Shown here: in pieces, positions 9,138 through 16,450 of the stretch
Numbering within the stretch: position 1 is the stretch's first letter
Layout: each line of letters opens with the position of its first letter
NCBI GenBank assembly: GCA_963928645.1
Contig: CAWVGT010000115.1
Span: forward strand, 1 to 22,530
DNA: 22,530 nucleotides
Reading direction: 5' to 3'
DNA from: Fimadaptatus sp963928645
GTDB taxonomy: Bacteria > Bacillota > Clostridia > Christensenellales > Aristaeellaceae
Notes under the pieces: model-generated
Told to the model about the DNA's origin: nothing
The model's database searches: none
The model's input: the letters and a program-made list of their open reading frames with translations, nothing else
Translations under genes and position numbers: made by a program

Positions 9138-9185
9138 AAAATAAAAAAGAGCAATGCCGGCCATATGACATGGCCCCATTGCTCT
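9138..9185 (-). terminator. Terminator-like hairpin in the glnA leader (attenuator candidate)
   Basis: On the minus strand AGAGCAATG (9185-9177) pairs perfectly with CATTGCTCT (9156-9148). Between them GGCCAT pairs with ATGGCC around a 5-base loop. TTTTTTATTTT follows at once, as in an intrinsic terminator. The stem starts about 2-3 bases after the predicted transcription start and the T run ends 19 bases before the glnA start codon, so full transcripts of glnA must pass it. Confidence 0.75.
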
Positions 9186-9194
9186 GTCGCGTAT

Positions 9195-9223
9195 ATATTA
9201 CCAGATGCGGCGCGCGTTGTCAA
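9195..9223 (-). promoter_or_regulatory. glnA promoter, sigma-A type
   Basis: Minus strand TTGACA (9223-9218), a 17-base spacer, then TAATAT (9200-9195). This is a perfect -35 and a 5 of 6 match at -10. An AT-rich tract lies just upstream of the -35 box. Predicted start is near 9187-9188, giving a leader of about 70 bases. I see no TnrA/GlnR-type TGTNA-N7-TNACA box overlapping it. Confidence 0.85.
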
Positions 9224-9732
9224 GGGTTATTTTGCAATTTCTCGAACACATATCGTCATTTCCTTTGTGCAGAGCTAAGTTTTCGTTTAATCTCGGTTTA
9301 TTATTGGCGCTTTAGTCTTTGAAAGCTGCACTTTGTTGCAGACCGGGCGCCGTATATTCGTCGCTGCGCCAACATTTTACATTGCCCTGGTGCAAACCTC
9401 TGCGCGCAGTTGGGCCATGACTGGCCGCATGCCGGCAGGCTGCGCATTCGCCCGTGCGCATGCAGCGGCAGCTTGGAGCGCCGGGCGGATCTGCGCTCTG
9501 CATGCACTATCGATACCGGAACAGGCCGTGATGCGTTGAACTGCGCGCCGGTTCCTTGACGCGGGCAGCTCACCATGATTGGCGCGTGCGTCCTCCGGCG
9601 CGGCACCATGTCGCGCGCACAAAGCGGGCCGACATGGCGCCCGCCCCACTGCCCGCGCTCATACATCGCGCGCTTCCCCTGCCACCGTCAGTTTTGACAT
9701 CCATTCGCCATCAATTTTGTGTATCCGTAAAC
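9224..9732. other. Intergenic stretch between divergent glnA and ABC exporter units
   Basis: About 510 bases without a supported gene. The first 80 bases, next to the glnA promoter, are AT-rich. The rest is GC-rich with short open frames on both strands that lack ribosome binding sites and recognisable proteins. No strong hairpin or repeat array was seen. Confidence 0.55.
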
Positions 9733-9761
9733 TTGACGCGCAGCGCGCTTTGGCTTACAAT
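9733..9761 (+). promoter_or_regulatory. Promoter of the leader peptide / ABC exporter unit
   Basis: TTGACG (9733-9738), a 17-base spacer and TACAAT (9756-9761); each hexamer matches the sigma-A consensus in 5 of 6 positions. The predicted start near 9768 gives a leader of about 110 bases before the exporter start codon, with room for the short coding sequence at 9801-9854. Confidence 0.75.
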
Positions 9762-9800
9762 GTTCCCGGTACCCAAATCTTGCAGAGAGGATGTGTAAAC

Positions 9801-9854
9801 ATGAAAGCAACGGCTACATTCACGCTTATCAAAGGGAGGGTAGCTAGCGCTTAG
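9801..9854 (+). CDS. Putative 17-residue leader peptide of the ABC exporter
   Basis: The ATG at 9801 opens a frame for MKATATFTLIKGRVASA and stops at TAG 9852-9854. AGAGG lies 10 bases upstream as a possible ribosome binding site. It sits between a clear promoter and the exporter gene, and its stop is immediately followed by CCCTCC, the strand that can mask the exporter's ribosome binding site. Its Lys-Gly-Arg codons overlap the GGAGGG that can pair with the same CCCTCC. This arrangement is known from translational attenuators in front of resistance genes; the function here is inferred. Another short frame at 9791-9847 in a different register has no usable ribosome binding site. Confidence 0.5.
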   Translation: MKATATFTLIKGRVASA

Positions 9855-9874
9855 CCCTCCGATCTAATTGGAGG
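9835..9874 (+). promoter_or_regulatory. Mutually exclusive RNA helices over the exporter ribosome binding site
   Basis: Helix B: CCTCCGAT (9856-9863) pairs with ATTGGAGG (9867-9874) over 8 bp including one G-U, with a 3-base loop. This buries the GGAGG ribosome binding site. Helix A: GGAGGG (9835-9840), inside the leader peptide frame, pairs perfectly with CCCTCC (9855-9860). The two helices share 9856-9860 and cannot coexist. A ribosome on the leader frame would decide which one forms. Confidence 0.6.
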
Positions 9875-9879
9875 CATAT

Positions 9880-11658
9880 ATGAAGCTGTTTTCCGAAGTT
9901 CAAAGCGCCCGGTTGCGCAGGTTCCTGTCGTATTATCGTCCCTACCGCCGCATATTCGCGCTCGATATGGGCTTTGCCGTGATAAGCGCCGTGATAAGCC
10001 TGGTATTCCCGCTGCTGTCGGGCTGGATAACCGGCGAGGTGCTGACCGAATGGAACGACGCCACGCTGCGCAGGCTGTGCATGGCGGGCGCGGCGCTGCT
10101 GGCGCTGGTGGCGGTGCGCACCGCGTGCAACGTGCTGTACGCATGGTTCGGCCACGCCATGGGCGCGCGCATGGAGGGCGACATGCGGCGCGACCTGTTC
10201 GCGCACTATCAGACGCTTTCGTTCGACTTCTTCAGCCGCCAGAGCGTGGGCCGGCTGATGTCGGTGCTATCCAACGACTTAAACGGCATGACCGAGCTGT
10301 TCCACCACGGGCCCGAGGATCTGGTGATGAGCATAATCAAGTTCGTGGGCGCGTTTGTGGTGCTGATACAGATAAACGTGCCGCTCACGGCGATAGTGTT
10401 CGGGCTGTTCCCGGTGCTGTGCTATATCGCGATACGCTCGAACCGGGTGATGCAGGCGGGCCTGATCCGCGCCAAGTCCGACCTGGCCGAGTTAAACGGC
10501 GTGCTTGAGGATGACCTGGCCGGCATACGCACGGTGAAGGCGTTCGGCAACGAGGCCTTCGAACAGCGCCGGTTCGACGAGAAGAACCGCGCTTATGTTA
10601 AGAGCCGCTGCCACTTCTTCAAGGTGGAGGCCAGTTTCTATGACGTGATGTCGGGTTATCCGCAGCTGCTGACGATGATGGTGGTCTTTTTCGGCGCGCT
10701 GCTTATGGGCGGCGGGCAGCTGGAGCTGCCGATGCTGATAACGTTCCTGCTGTACATAAGCTGCCTGTACGAGCCGATACAGATACTGCTCAACGGCATG
10801 CGCCTGTACGAGGAGGGCTCGACCAGCTTCAAGCGCTTTATGGACATGATCGAGATCGAGCCCAGCGTGAGCGAGCGCGCGGACGCCCTGACGCTGGAGC
10901 GCGTGAAGGGCGACATCGAGCTGCGCGACGTGTGGTTCCACTATCCGGACTCACAGGAATACGTGCTCCGGGAGCTGTCGCTGAGCATACCCAGCGGCCG
11001 CCGCGTGGCGCTGGTGGGCGTGTCGGGCATAGGCAAGACCACGCTCAGCAGCCTGATAGCGCGCTTTTACGATCCCACGCGCGGCAGCGTGGAGCTGGAC
11101 GGCCACGACCTGCGCGAGCTGTCGCTGAGCTGTCTGCGCGCGAACATAGGCGTGGTGCAGCAGGAGGTATTCATATTCAACGGCACCATATCCGACAACA
11201 TACGCTATGGCATGCCCGACGCGACCCAGGAGCAGATCGAACAGGCCGCGCGCCTGGCAAACGCCGACGAGTTCATCAGCCATCTGCCCGAGGGCTATCA
11301 GGCGCTGGTCGGCACGCGCGGCATAATGCTCTCGGGCGGTCAGCGCCAGCGCATAAGCCTGGCGCGGGTGTTCCTCAAGAACCCGCCGATAGTGATACTC
11401 GACGAGGCCACCAGCGCGCTGGACTACGAAAGCGAGGTGCTCGTGCAGACGAGCCTGGATCGGCTGATGCAGGGCCGCACCTGCGTGGTGATAGCCCATC
11501 GCCTGTCCACAGTGCGCAGCGCCGACTGCATACTGGTCATGGGCGCGCAGGGCATAGTCGAGCGCGGCACACACGACGAGCTGATCGCGCGCGGCGGCGA
11601 GTATGCGCGCCTGTACTCAATGGGCAATCGCGCCGGCGTGGCGGATGAGACCGCATAA
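9880..11658 (+). CDS. ABC exporter, fused membrane and ATPase domains (MsbA/LmrA-like half-transporter)
   Basis: A 592-residue type IV ABC exporter half, expected to act as a dimer in the cytoplasmic membrane and move lipids, drugs or peptides outward. Residues 1 to about 310 form the six-helix membrane domain with the usual PLTAIVFGLFPVL and GVLEDDLAGIRTVKAFGNE stretches. The ATPase domain has Walker A GVSGIGKTT (380-388, Lys386), the Q-loop near VVQQEVFIFNGT, signature LSGGQRQR (from 484), Walker B VILDEATSALD with Asp508 and Glu509, and the switch His540. All catalytic residues are present. An in-frame TTG at 9868 precedes the ATG at 9880. I choose the ATG because GGAGG is correctly spaced only for it. 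It stands alone with a terminator behind it, so a homodimer is plausible. The substrate cannot be read from sequence. Confidence 0.93.
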   Translation: MKLFSEVQSARLRRFLSYYRPYRRIFALDMGFAVISAVISLVFPLLSGWITGEVLTEWNDATLRRLCMAGAALLALVAVRTACNVLYAWFGHAMGARMEGDMRRDLFAHYQTLSFDFFSRQSVGRLMSVLSNDLNGMTELFHHGPEDLVMSIIKFVGAFVVLIQINVPLTAIVFGLFPVLCYIAIRSNRVMQAGLIRAKSDLAELNGVLEDDLAGIRTVKAFGNEAFEQRRFDEKNRAYVKSRCHFFKVEASFYDVMSGYPQLLTMMVVFFGALLMGGGQLELPMLITFLLYISCLYEPIQILLNGMRLYEEGSTSFKRFMDMIEIEPSVSERADALTLERVKGDIELRDVWFHYPDSQEYVLRELSLSIPSGRRVALVGVSGIGKTTLSSLIARFYDPTRGSVELDGHDLRELSLSCLRANIGVVQQEVFIFNGTISDNIRYGMPDATQEQIEQAARLANADEFISHLPEGYQALVGTRGIMLSGGQRQRISLARVFLKNPPIVILDEATSALDYESEVLVQTSLDRLMQGRTCVVIAHRLSTVRSADCILVMGAQGIVERGTHDELIARGGEYARLYSMGNRAGVADETA

Positions 11659-11708
11659 TGCGGGTTTGTAGATTTGGTCGATTTAGAAGCTTTTCTCTGT
11701 GAATGGCT

Positions 11709-11735
11709 GCCCGACGATCGGTTTGGTCGTCGGGC
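11709..11735 (+). terminator. Terminator of the ABC exporter unit
   Basis: Perfect 9-bp inverted repeat GCCCGACGA / TCGTCGGGC with a 9-base loop, 50 bases after the exporter stop. Downstream is GCCGTTTGTTG, only moderately T-rich. Confidence 0.65.
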
Positions 11736-12400
11736 GCCGTTTGTTGAGCGGGCGTGCTGTGCGCTGGCGGTTTCGTCCGCGCTGCGATCAAACCTCTGAA
11801 ACCGAAAGCCAGCATTGCCTGCCGTGATTGTATCTCCCTGCAGCGTCAATGCGCAGATACAGAATCGACTGGAGGCCAGACATGCCGCTCAGCAGTGGCA
11901 GCTTGGTCAACTTACTGGCCCGACCAACTGATATGGAGCTGGGCGGTTCGCGCCTTGTGAACTCATTGGCGCTGTACGCGCGGGCGATATTCGCGGGCCA
12001 TGCAGTCAAACGCGTGCGGTTTGGCTGCGGTGTTAAGGCCCTTGACTGGTATTCTGGCGCTTGACTGCGGGTTTGACGCTATGAATGCTGGCTGTTCGCG
12101 TGATGGAATTGATGCCGGTCTGACTGCCCGAATGTGCAAACCATATGCTTACACCCCGGCGCACGATTTTAACCGCAGGCATGACCTGCAATCCGCGCCC
12201 CTGGTCGATTCGAATGTATTGCTGCCTGAACCAAAGGGCTGCAGTCCAGCATGGGCAGCCGCGAAACCTCATCCGCGCGGCGGCTCCACCGCCCCGGTCG
12301 CCAGTCGGCAGCATCCGCACGCCAAAGCGCCGCACACGGCCTCCCGTAGCCCGCACACGCCCGATGCGCAACCCTCGTGCGCCGCGTCCAAACGCGCCAA
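11736..12400. other. Gene-free stretch after the exporter
   Basis: About 660 bases without a supported gene on either strand. Open frames here (for example 12000-12524 plus and 12033-12512 minus) have no ribosome binding site and low-complexity Arg/Pro/Ala-rich translations. Three TTGAC hexamers cluster at 12042, 12061 and 12073, but none has a -10 box at the right distance. It may be decayed sequence. Confidence 0.55.
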
Positions 12401-12443
12401 GGGGCGCCGGCGCCATCGCCCTCAGGCCATGCGCCGGCGCCCC
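12401..12443 (-). terminator. Long perfect hairpin after the HPr-like gene
   Basis: GGGGCGCCGGCGC (12401-12413) and GCGCCGGCGCCCC (12431-12443) form a perfect 13-bp inverted repeat with a 17-base loop, 26 bases after the stop of the HPr-like gene. On the minus strand only CCCCTT follows, so the T run is poor. It is most likely a terminator or a 3' stabilising stem. Confidence 0.6.
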
Positions 12444-12469
12444 CGCACCGCGTATCACGTCGCGTTCAA

Positions 12470-12697
12470 TCAGATTATGAACGGCTTGATCTCCTCGAGC
12501 AGATCGTCGCACGCATCGTCGTAAACTTCCATCGCGATCGGCTTGCTCAGATCCAGGCTGAATATGCCCAGTATCGACTTGGCATCCACTACGTGACGGC
12601 CCGCGCGCAGATCGACGTCATAAGGATACTTATTGACGATGTTAACAAAAGTCTTGACATTTTCCGCCAGACTCAGTTTGATATTGACGGCCTTCAT
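12470..12697 (-). CDS. HPr-family protein without the phosphorylatable histidine (Crh-like)
   Basis: A 75-residue protein with the HPr fold pattern. The segment DAKSILGIFSLDL (about 44-56) matches the regulatory-serine region of HPr and Crh, where HPr kinase phosphorylates Ser46. The catalytic GxHARPA segment expected near residue 15 is absent; that region reads SLAENVKTFVNIV and has no histidine. It therefore cannot pass phosphate in the sugar phosphotransferase chain. By analogy with Crh of Bacillus it could be a serine-phosphorylated partner of CcpA, or have another role. The ATG at 12697 is preceded by GAGGAGG 9 bases away; a GTG at 12715 overlaps the binding site region and is rejected. 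It has its own promoter upstream and a hairpin downstream. Confidence 0.85.
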   Translation of the reverse strand: MKAVNIKLSLAENVKTFVNIVNKYPYDVDLRAGRHVVDAKSILGIFSLDLSKPIAMEVYDDACDDLLEEIKPFII

Positions 12698-12774
12698 AGG
12701 TAAAAACCTCCTCACTATAAGGTCATGCGATATTGAGTCCCCGCATCAAGCGAACGGCATCCGCTTGTAGTCTT

Positions 12775-12803
12775 ATGATAAGGCTTCCCGGACGCGATTG
12801 CAA
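12775..12803 (-). promoter_or_regulatory. Promoter of the HPr-like gene
   Basis: Minus strand TTGCAA (12803-12798), a 17-base spacer and TATCAT (12780-12775). Predicted start near 12768 leaves a leader of about 70 bases. The leader contains CAAGCG/CGCTTG, a possible 6-bp stem. Confidence 0.6.
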
Positions 12804-13229
12804 GTGCATTTACGATAGTTTAACCGCCTGCGCGCTACTTTTTACAAGCCTTTTTGCACCATAAGCGGCCCGATATGCGACAATATTGCCACCTTTTCGG
12901 ATTTGCTGTCTACATATGCTGTACAAACAGCCATCACTACCGCAGCTCAGACTGGCGCACGTCAACGCGCAATATCGACCGCTACGCCAGGTCGCTTGTC
13001 CGCGTCCTTCGCCCGCCGGGGCTTGGCTGCCGGGCTGGAAGCCGTGCCCACCGAACCGGTCAGCGCAAACAAACCGCCGATAGGCGCACTGCATGCACAT
13101 CGACGCGCCGCCCTGCCATACAATCGTCATCCGCACGCGCGTCCAGCTACTGTCCGCATTTCGGATTTTGTAAGTGAGCAGCCTCATGCTTCGCTTCCCG
13201 AGGCGCGTTCAGGGCCGTCGCCATCGCGC
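12804..13229. other. Gene-free stretch between amidase 3' end and the HPr-like gene
   Basis: About 425 bases. Short frames on both strands (for example 12810-13187 minus) lack ribosome binding sites and resemble nothing I know. I see no clear terminator for the amidase here. Confidence 0.5.
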
Positions 13230-14552
13230 TCACAGCTCGGGCGCGCGCACGGGCAGGCAGTGCGCCTCTATCGTCAACGCCGCGGCTAGCAGCCGGCGCT
13301 CGTCCGCGCCGTAGAGTATAATGCCCCTCGGGCAGCCGTCCTCGCCGGTGCACAGCTTCAGCGCGAGCGAGGGCAGGCCCGTGAAGTGCATCACATTCGT
13401 CGGGCCGGTCATAACGCACGCGTCGTATTGGGCCAGCTCGTCGAGCACGCGGCGGCGCATGCGCGCGCGTTCAGCCAGCGCCTCGGTATACATCTGATCG
13501 TCCGCGCCCCAGGCGGCAGCCTCCTCCAGCACCGATATGCCGTACTTCATGCGCGACTCGGGCTCCGCTCTGTAAAACGCGATTATATCGTCGAGCGTCT
13601 TAAGCCGCGCCGGCGCGCCGGCCAGATAGCGCTCCAGATCCCGCCTGAACTCGCACAGCATTATACTGCGCTGACAGGGCGAATAGGGCTGCTCTATATT
13701 CTCGAACCGGGCGCCCTCCGCGCGCAGCGCATCGAACAGGCGCGCGTACCGTCCGCACTGCGCCTGGGATATCTCAGCCTGGTTGAACACGTTGACCGCT
13801 ATGCGGAGCTCGGACGCAGGTTTGGGCTCAATCGGCGCGAGCGGCCGGTCGGCCATGCCGCTGTACAGCAGTATCGCATCGGCCAGATCCCGGCTCAGCG
13901 GCCCCGCCGAGTCCAGCGTGCGCGAAATCGGCAGTATGCCGCTGGACGGCAGCGCCCCGCAGCGCGGCTTGAGCCCCGTAACGCCGTTGCTGGTGGCGCA
14001 CTCGACTATCGAAAACGAAGTGTCCGTGCCCACCGCCGCGGCGCAGAACCCGGCGCTCACGGCCACCGCCGAGCCCGTACTCGACCCGCTCGGATCCAGG
14101 GAGCGCGCATACGCGTTATACACCGAGCCGCCGCGCGAGCTGTAGCCGTCGGGCATGCCGCTCGAGGTGAAGTTGGCGAATTCCGTCATGTTGGTCTTGC
14201 CCAGTATGACGCCGCCGTTGCGGAGTATGTTGTCCACGATCGCCGCGTTCGTCCGCGCCAGATTATCGGTCAGCGCCAGGCTGCCCGCCGTGGTGTGCAG
14301 CCCGGCGACGTCTATATTGTCCTTTATCAGCAGGGGCAGCCCATACAGCAGTTCATCCCGCCGCGAGCGCTGCGAGTCCAGCTTGCGGGCCTGCGCTATC
14401 GCGGACTCGTTGAGCTCGGCGACCGCGTTCAGCTGGCCGTCATGCGCCTCTATGCGGTTCAGGTACAGCCGCGTCAGCTCTTCGACGCCTATGCTTCCCC
14501 GCCGAAGCGCCTGTCTCAACTCGAGCGCCGTCATGTTGAGTATTTCGTCCAT
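13230..14552 (-). CDS. Amidase-signature family hydrolase
   Basis: Hydrolyses a carbon-nitrogen amide bond by the Ser-cisSer-Lys mechanism; the substrate is unknown and the location is probably cytosolic, since no signal peptide is seen. 440 residues. The catalytic Lys77 is in LPLLIKDNID, the cis-Ser is Ser157 in DPSGSSTGSA, and the nucleophile Ser181 is in GTDTSFSIVECA. The 24-residue distance between the two serines matches the family. The usual GTDTGGSI is GTDTSFSI here, which keeps the serine but changes its neighbours. The frame continues upstream to 14741, but the ATG at 14552 has GGGGGG 9-15 bases before it and starts just before the family match (MTALELRQALRRG). It is not gatA by context: no gatB or gatC is nearby. 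It is transcribed alone from its own promoter. Confidence 0.9.
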   Translation of the reverse strand: MDEILNMTALELRQALRRGSIGVEELTRLYLNRIEAHDGQLNAVAELNESAIAQARKLDSQRSRRDELLYGLPLLIKDNIDVAGLHTTAGSLALTDNLARTNAAIVDNILRNGGVILGKTNMTEFANFTSSGMPDGYSSRGGSVYNAYARSLDPSGSSTGSAVAVSAGFCAAAVGTDTSFSIVECATSNGVTGLKPRCGALPSSGILPISRTLDSAGPLSRDLADAILLYSGMADRPLAPIEPKPASELRIAVNVFNQAEISQAQCGRYARLFDALRAEGARFENIEQPYSPCQRSIMLCEFRRDLERYLAGAPARLKTLDDIIAFYRAEPESRMKYGISVLEEAAAWGADDQMYTEALAERARMRRRVLDELAQYDACVMTGPTNVMHFTGLPSLALKLCTGEDGCPRGIILYGADERRLLAAALTIEAHCLPVRAPEL

Positions 14553-14599
14553 GTCGTCAATCCCCCCGTAAACCTGATTATCACTGCGCGAGCGCCTTC

Positions 14600-14615
14600 G
14601 AGCTGCGCGCAGCTC
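14600..14615. promoter_or_regulatory. Perfect palindrome at the predicted amidase transcription start
   Basis: GAGCTGCGCGCAGCTC is a perfect 16-base palindrome that begins 2 bases after the -10 box and covers the predicted start (about 14610). It could be a repressor operator or a 5' RNA stem. Confidence 0.5.
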
Positions 14616-14616
14616 C

Positions 14617-14645
14617 ATTATACCATGCGCCGGGCGCATTTTCCA
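14617..14645 (-). promoter_or_regulatory. Amidase promoter with a palindrome in the spacer
   Basis: Minus strand TGGAAA (14645-14640), a 17-base spacer and a perfect TATAAT (14622-14617). The spacer contains ATGCGCC-C-GGCGCAT (14639-14625 on this strand), a 7+1+7 inverted repeat that fills 15 of its 17 bases. The -35 box is weak (4 of 6), and the spacer palindrome is placed where a repressor or a spacer-twisting activator would act. Confidence 0.65.
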
Positions 14646-14840
14646 TACCGGTGCGTATGTGCCATTGGCATATGAGGGGCTGTCGATCCAGACCCAGCGA
14701 AAGCGGACACGAGTTTGCACTGCGTTACACAAACGCCGCATTGCCTTGCGGCCTGTATCAATATAACACGATTCATTGCCCTGCCATTCGCACCATCATG
14801 TCCACGCAAAACGCACAAGCCTATGGCACCCTACCGACGC

Positions 14841-14876
14841 AAAAAGGGCGAGCCAGGCCCGCGCCTGACTCGCCTT
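14841..14876 (-). terminator. Terminator of the secreted-protein gene
   Basis: On the minus strand AAGGCGAGTCAGG and CCTGGCTCGCCCTT form a stem with one mismatch and a 6-base loop, followed by TTTTT. It starts 45 bases after the stop. From here to the amidase promoter (14646-14840) nothing else was recognised. Confidence 0.8.
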
Positions 14877-14920
14877 GCGTCTGCCGTGATCCGCAGCAAC
14901 CGCGCCCGCGCGGCCGCACG

Positions 14921-16450
14921 TCACTTCTTGTGGAACACTATGGCCCGATCGTAGATTATCTCGTAGTAGGACGGCCCCACGCCGGACTCGTCCAGATACG
15001 CGCGGAACGCCATGAAAAGCGATTCGCCGTTGTCCACGCCGTAGTACTTGCCGCTCGCGTTGTCGGTGGAGTACTGAACCTCGGCGGTGTACTCATCGTC
15101 CTGGGTGCGCGCAAACTTATAGACGTAGAACTTGTCCGCGTCGGCCGTGCCCTCCGGCAGGTACGCCTCGGCGCTGCCCTCGTATTCGGAGTCGTACGCG
15201 CTGGCCACGCCGTTGAGCATGGGCCGGGCATACAGTATCGCGTTGGAGTACTGCGCCTTGCCGGTGGCGGTGTGGTTCACGCCGTATACCACAACGAAGT
15301 CCTCATCGCTGTCAAACGTGAAGTCTCGGGTCATCAGGTAGCTGGCGTCGCGGTTGTCGCCCTGTGCGTTGGTATCGTTGAAGTAGGCCGTCAGTCCCTC
15401 GGGCACCGCTATGTCGCAGGTCAGCTCCTCATAGGTGTAATCGTCGGAGTACTGATCGATTATCGCCTGACGCAGCGCGTCCAGGCTGGCATAGGCGTCG
15501 TCCACCATAGTCGCTTCGTGCACGCCGGTGCCGCGCGGTATCACGGTCTGGATATCGTACGGATCCGCCTCGCGCTCGGTCTGGGGCGTTACGCGATACA
15601 CGGTCATCTGCTCGGGCAGCGCCTCCATGTAGGCGTCCATCGCCTCCGGATCCGTGGGCTGGGACGTGCGGCCCAGCACCGCGAACGTGTCGGCGCCGTC
15701 CTGAAGCCCTATCTCGTACACGTCGGGTATCGTCATTATGTTTATCATCGACTCGTCGTAGCCGGCCGCTACCAGCTGCTCCACGATCTCGTCCGTTGTG
15801 GTCTGGTTAACGCTTATCACTATCACGGCCTGACCGCCAAACGCGCTGTCGCCCTCGTAGAGTATGTTCTGCATGTTCAGCGGCTCGCCGATCGAGCCGA
15901 ACACCGGACGGTACAGCCCGGTCGCCTCAGTGCCGACGCTGAACGTGCCGACCTGATCGGAGTAGTCCTTGCCCTGCTTTTCCTCGGTGAACAGTATGTA
16001 GTTGACGAACGAGAAGTACTTGCACTCCGGCGGCAGCTCGCCTATCATGACGATGGCCTCATCCTGGCGCAGCTTGAACTGCCAGCCCACCGGCATGAAG
16101 TAGGGATTGGCCGACGCGTTGTCCGCGGTCTCGTCGTAGTACTCCGACGGCTCCTCGTCGGGCCAGTTCAGCTGGGGCACACCCGTGGCCGGCTCCTGGT
16201 TGGGCGCGGTGGGCAGGTCGAGCACCATGTATGTGGAGCCCGCGTTGTTGCCAAAGCAGCTCAGCAGCGTGCCCTTGGAGGCCTCTTCCAGCGTGTCGAG
16301 CTCGTAGAACGTTCCGCTCTGCACATAATAGCCGGCATCCTCCAGCAGCATGCGCAGATCTTCGGAGGCGTCCTCCTCAGCCAGCGCGCAAGCGCTCGTG
16401 CCGACAAGCAGCAGGCAGAGCAGCAGGCTCACGGCCTTTTTCAGTTTCAT
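14921..16450 (-). CDS. Secreted protein of unknown function
   Basis: 509 residues. The N-terminus has two lysines, a leucine-rich core (LLLCLLLVG) and ALA before EEDASED, a typical type I signal peptide cut after residue 24. A Cys at 21 follows TSA, which is a poor lipobox, so a lipoprotein is less likely. The mature part is acidic and rich in Tyr, Asp, Glu and Thr, as for an extracellular soluble protein. Two stretches look related in style: FSFVNYILFTEEKQG and DFVVVYGVNHTATGK followed by YSNAILYARP. I recognise no catalytic motif, metal site, repeat or cell-wall anchor and do not assign a family. The ATG at 16450 has GGAAGG 8 bases before it. The gene has its own promoter and terminator, and a long leader of about 215 bases. 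Confidence 0.85.
   Translation of the reverse strand: MKLKKAVSLLLCLLLVGTSACALAEEDASEDLRMLLEDAGYYVQSGTFYELDTLEEASKGTLLSCFGNNAGSTYMVLDLPTAPNQEPATGVPQLNWPDEEPSEYYDETADNASANPYFMPVGWQFKLRQDEAIVMIGELPPECKYFSFVNYILFTEEKQGKDYSDQVGTFSVGTEATGLYRPVFGSIGEPLNMQNILYEGDSAFGGQAVIVISVNQTTTDEIVEQLVAAGYDESMINIMTIPDVYEIGLQDGADTFAVLGRTSQPTDPEAMDAYMEALPEQMTVYRVTPQTEREADPYDIQTVIPRGTGVHEATMVDDAYASLDALRQAIIDQYSDDYTYEELTCDIAVPEGLTAYFNDTNAQGDNRDASYLMTRDFTFDSDEDFVVVYGVNHTATGKAQYSNAILYARPMLNGVASAYDSEYEGSAEAYLPEGTADADKFYVYKFARTQDDEYTAEVQYSTDNASGKYYGVDNGESLFMAFRAYLDESGVGPSYYEIIYDRAIVFHKK

Noticed and set aside
9148..9185. Plus-strand terminator reading of the glnA leader hairpin
   Set aside because: The T run is only on the minus strand, and no plus-strand gene ends here.
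12042..12078. Three TTGAC hexamers at short intervals
   Set aside because: No -10 box at 16-18 bases from any of them and no gene follows; likely chance.
13386..14675. 429-codon open frame on the plus strand
   Set aside because: Antisense shadow of the amidase gene, with no protein-like features.
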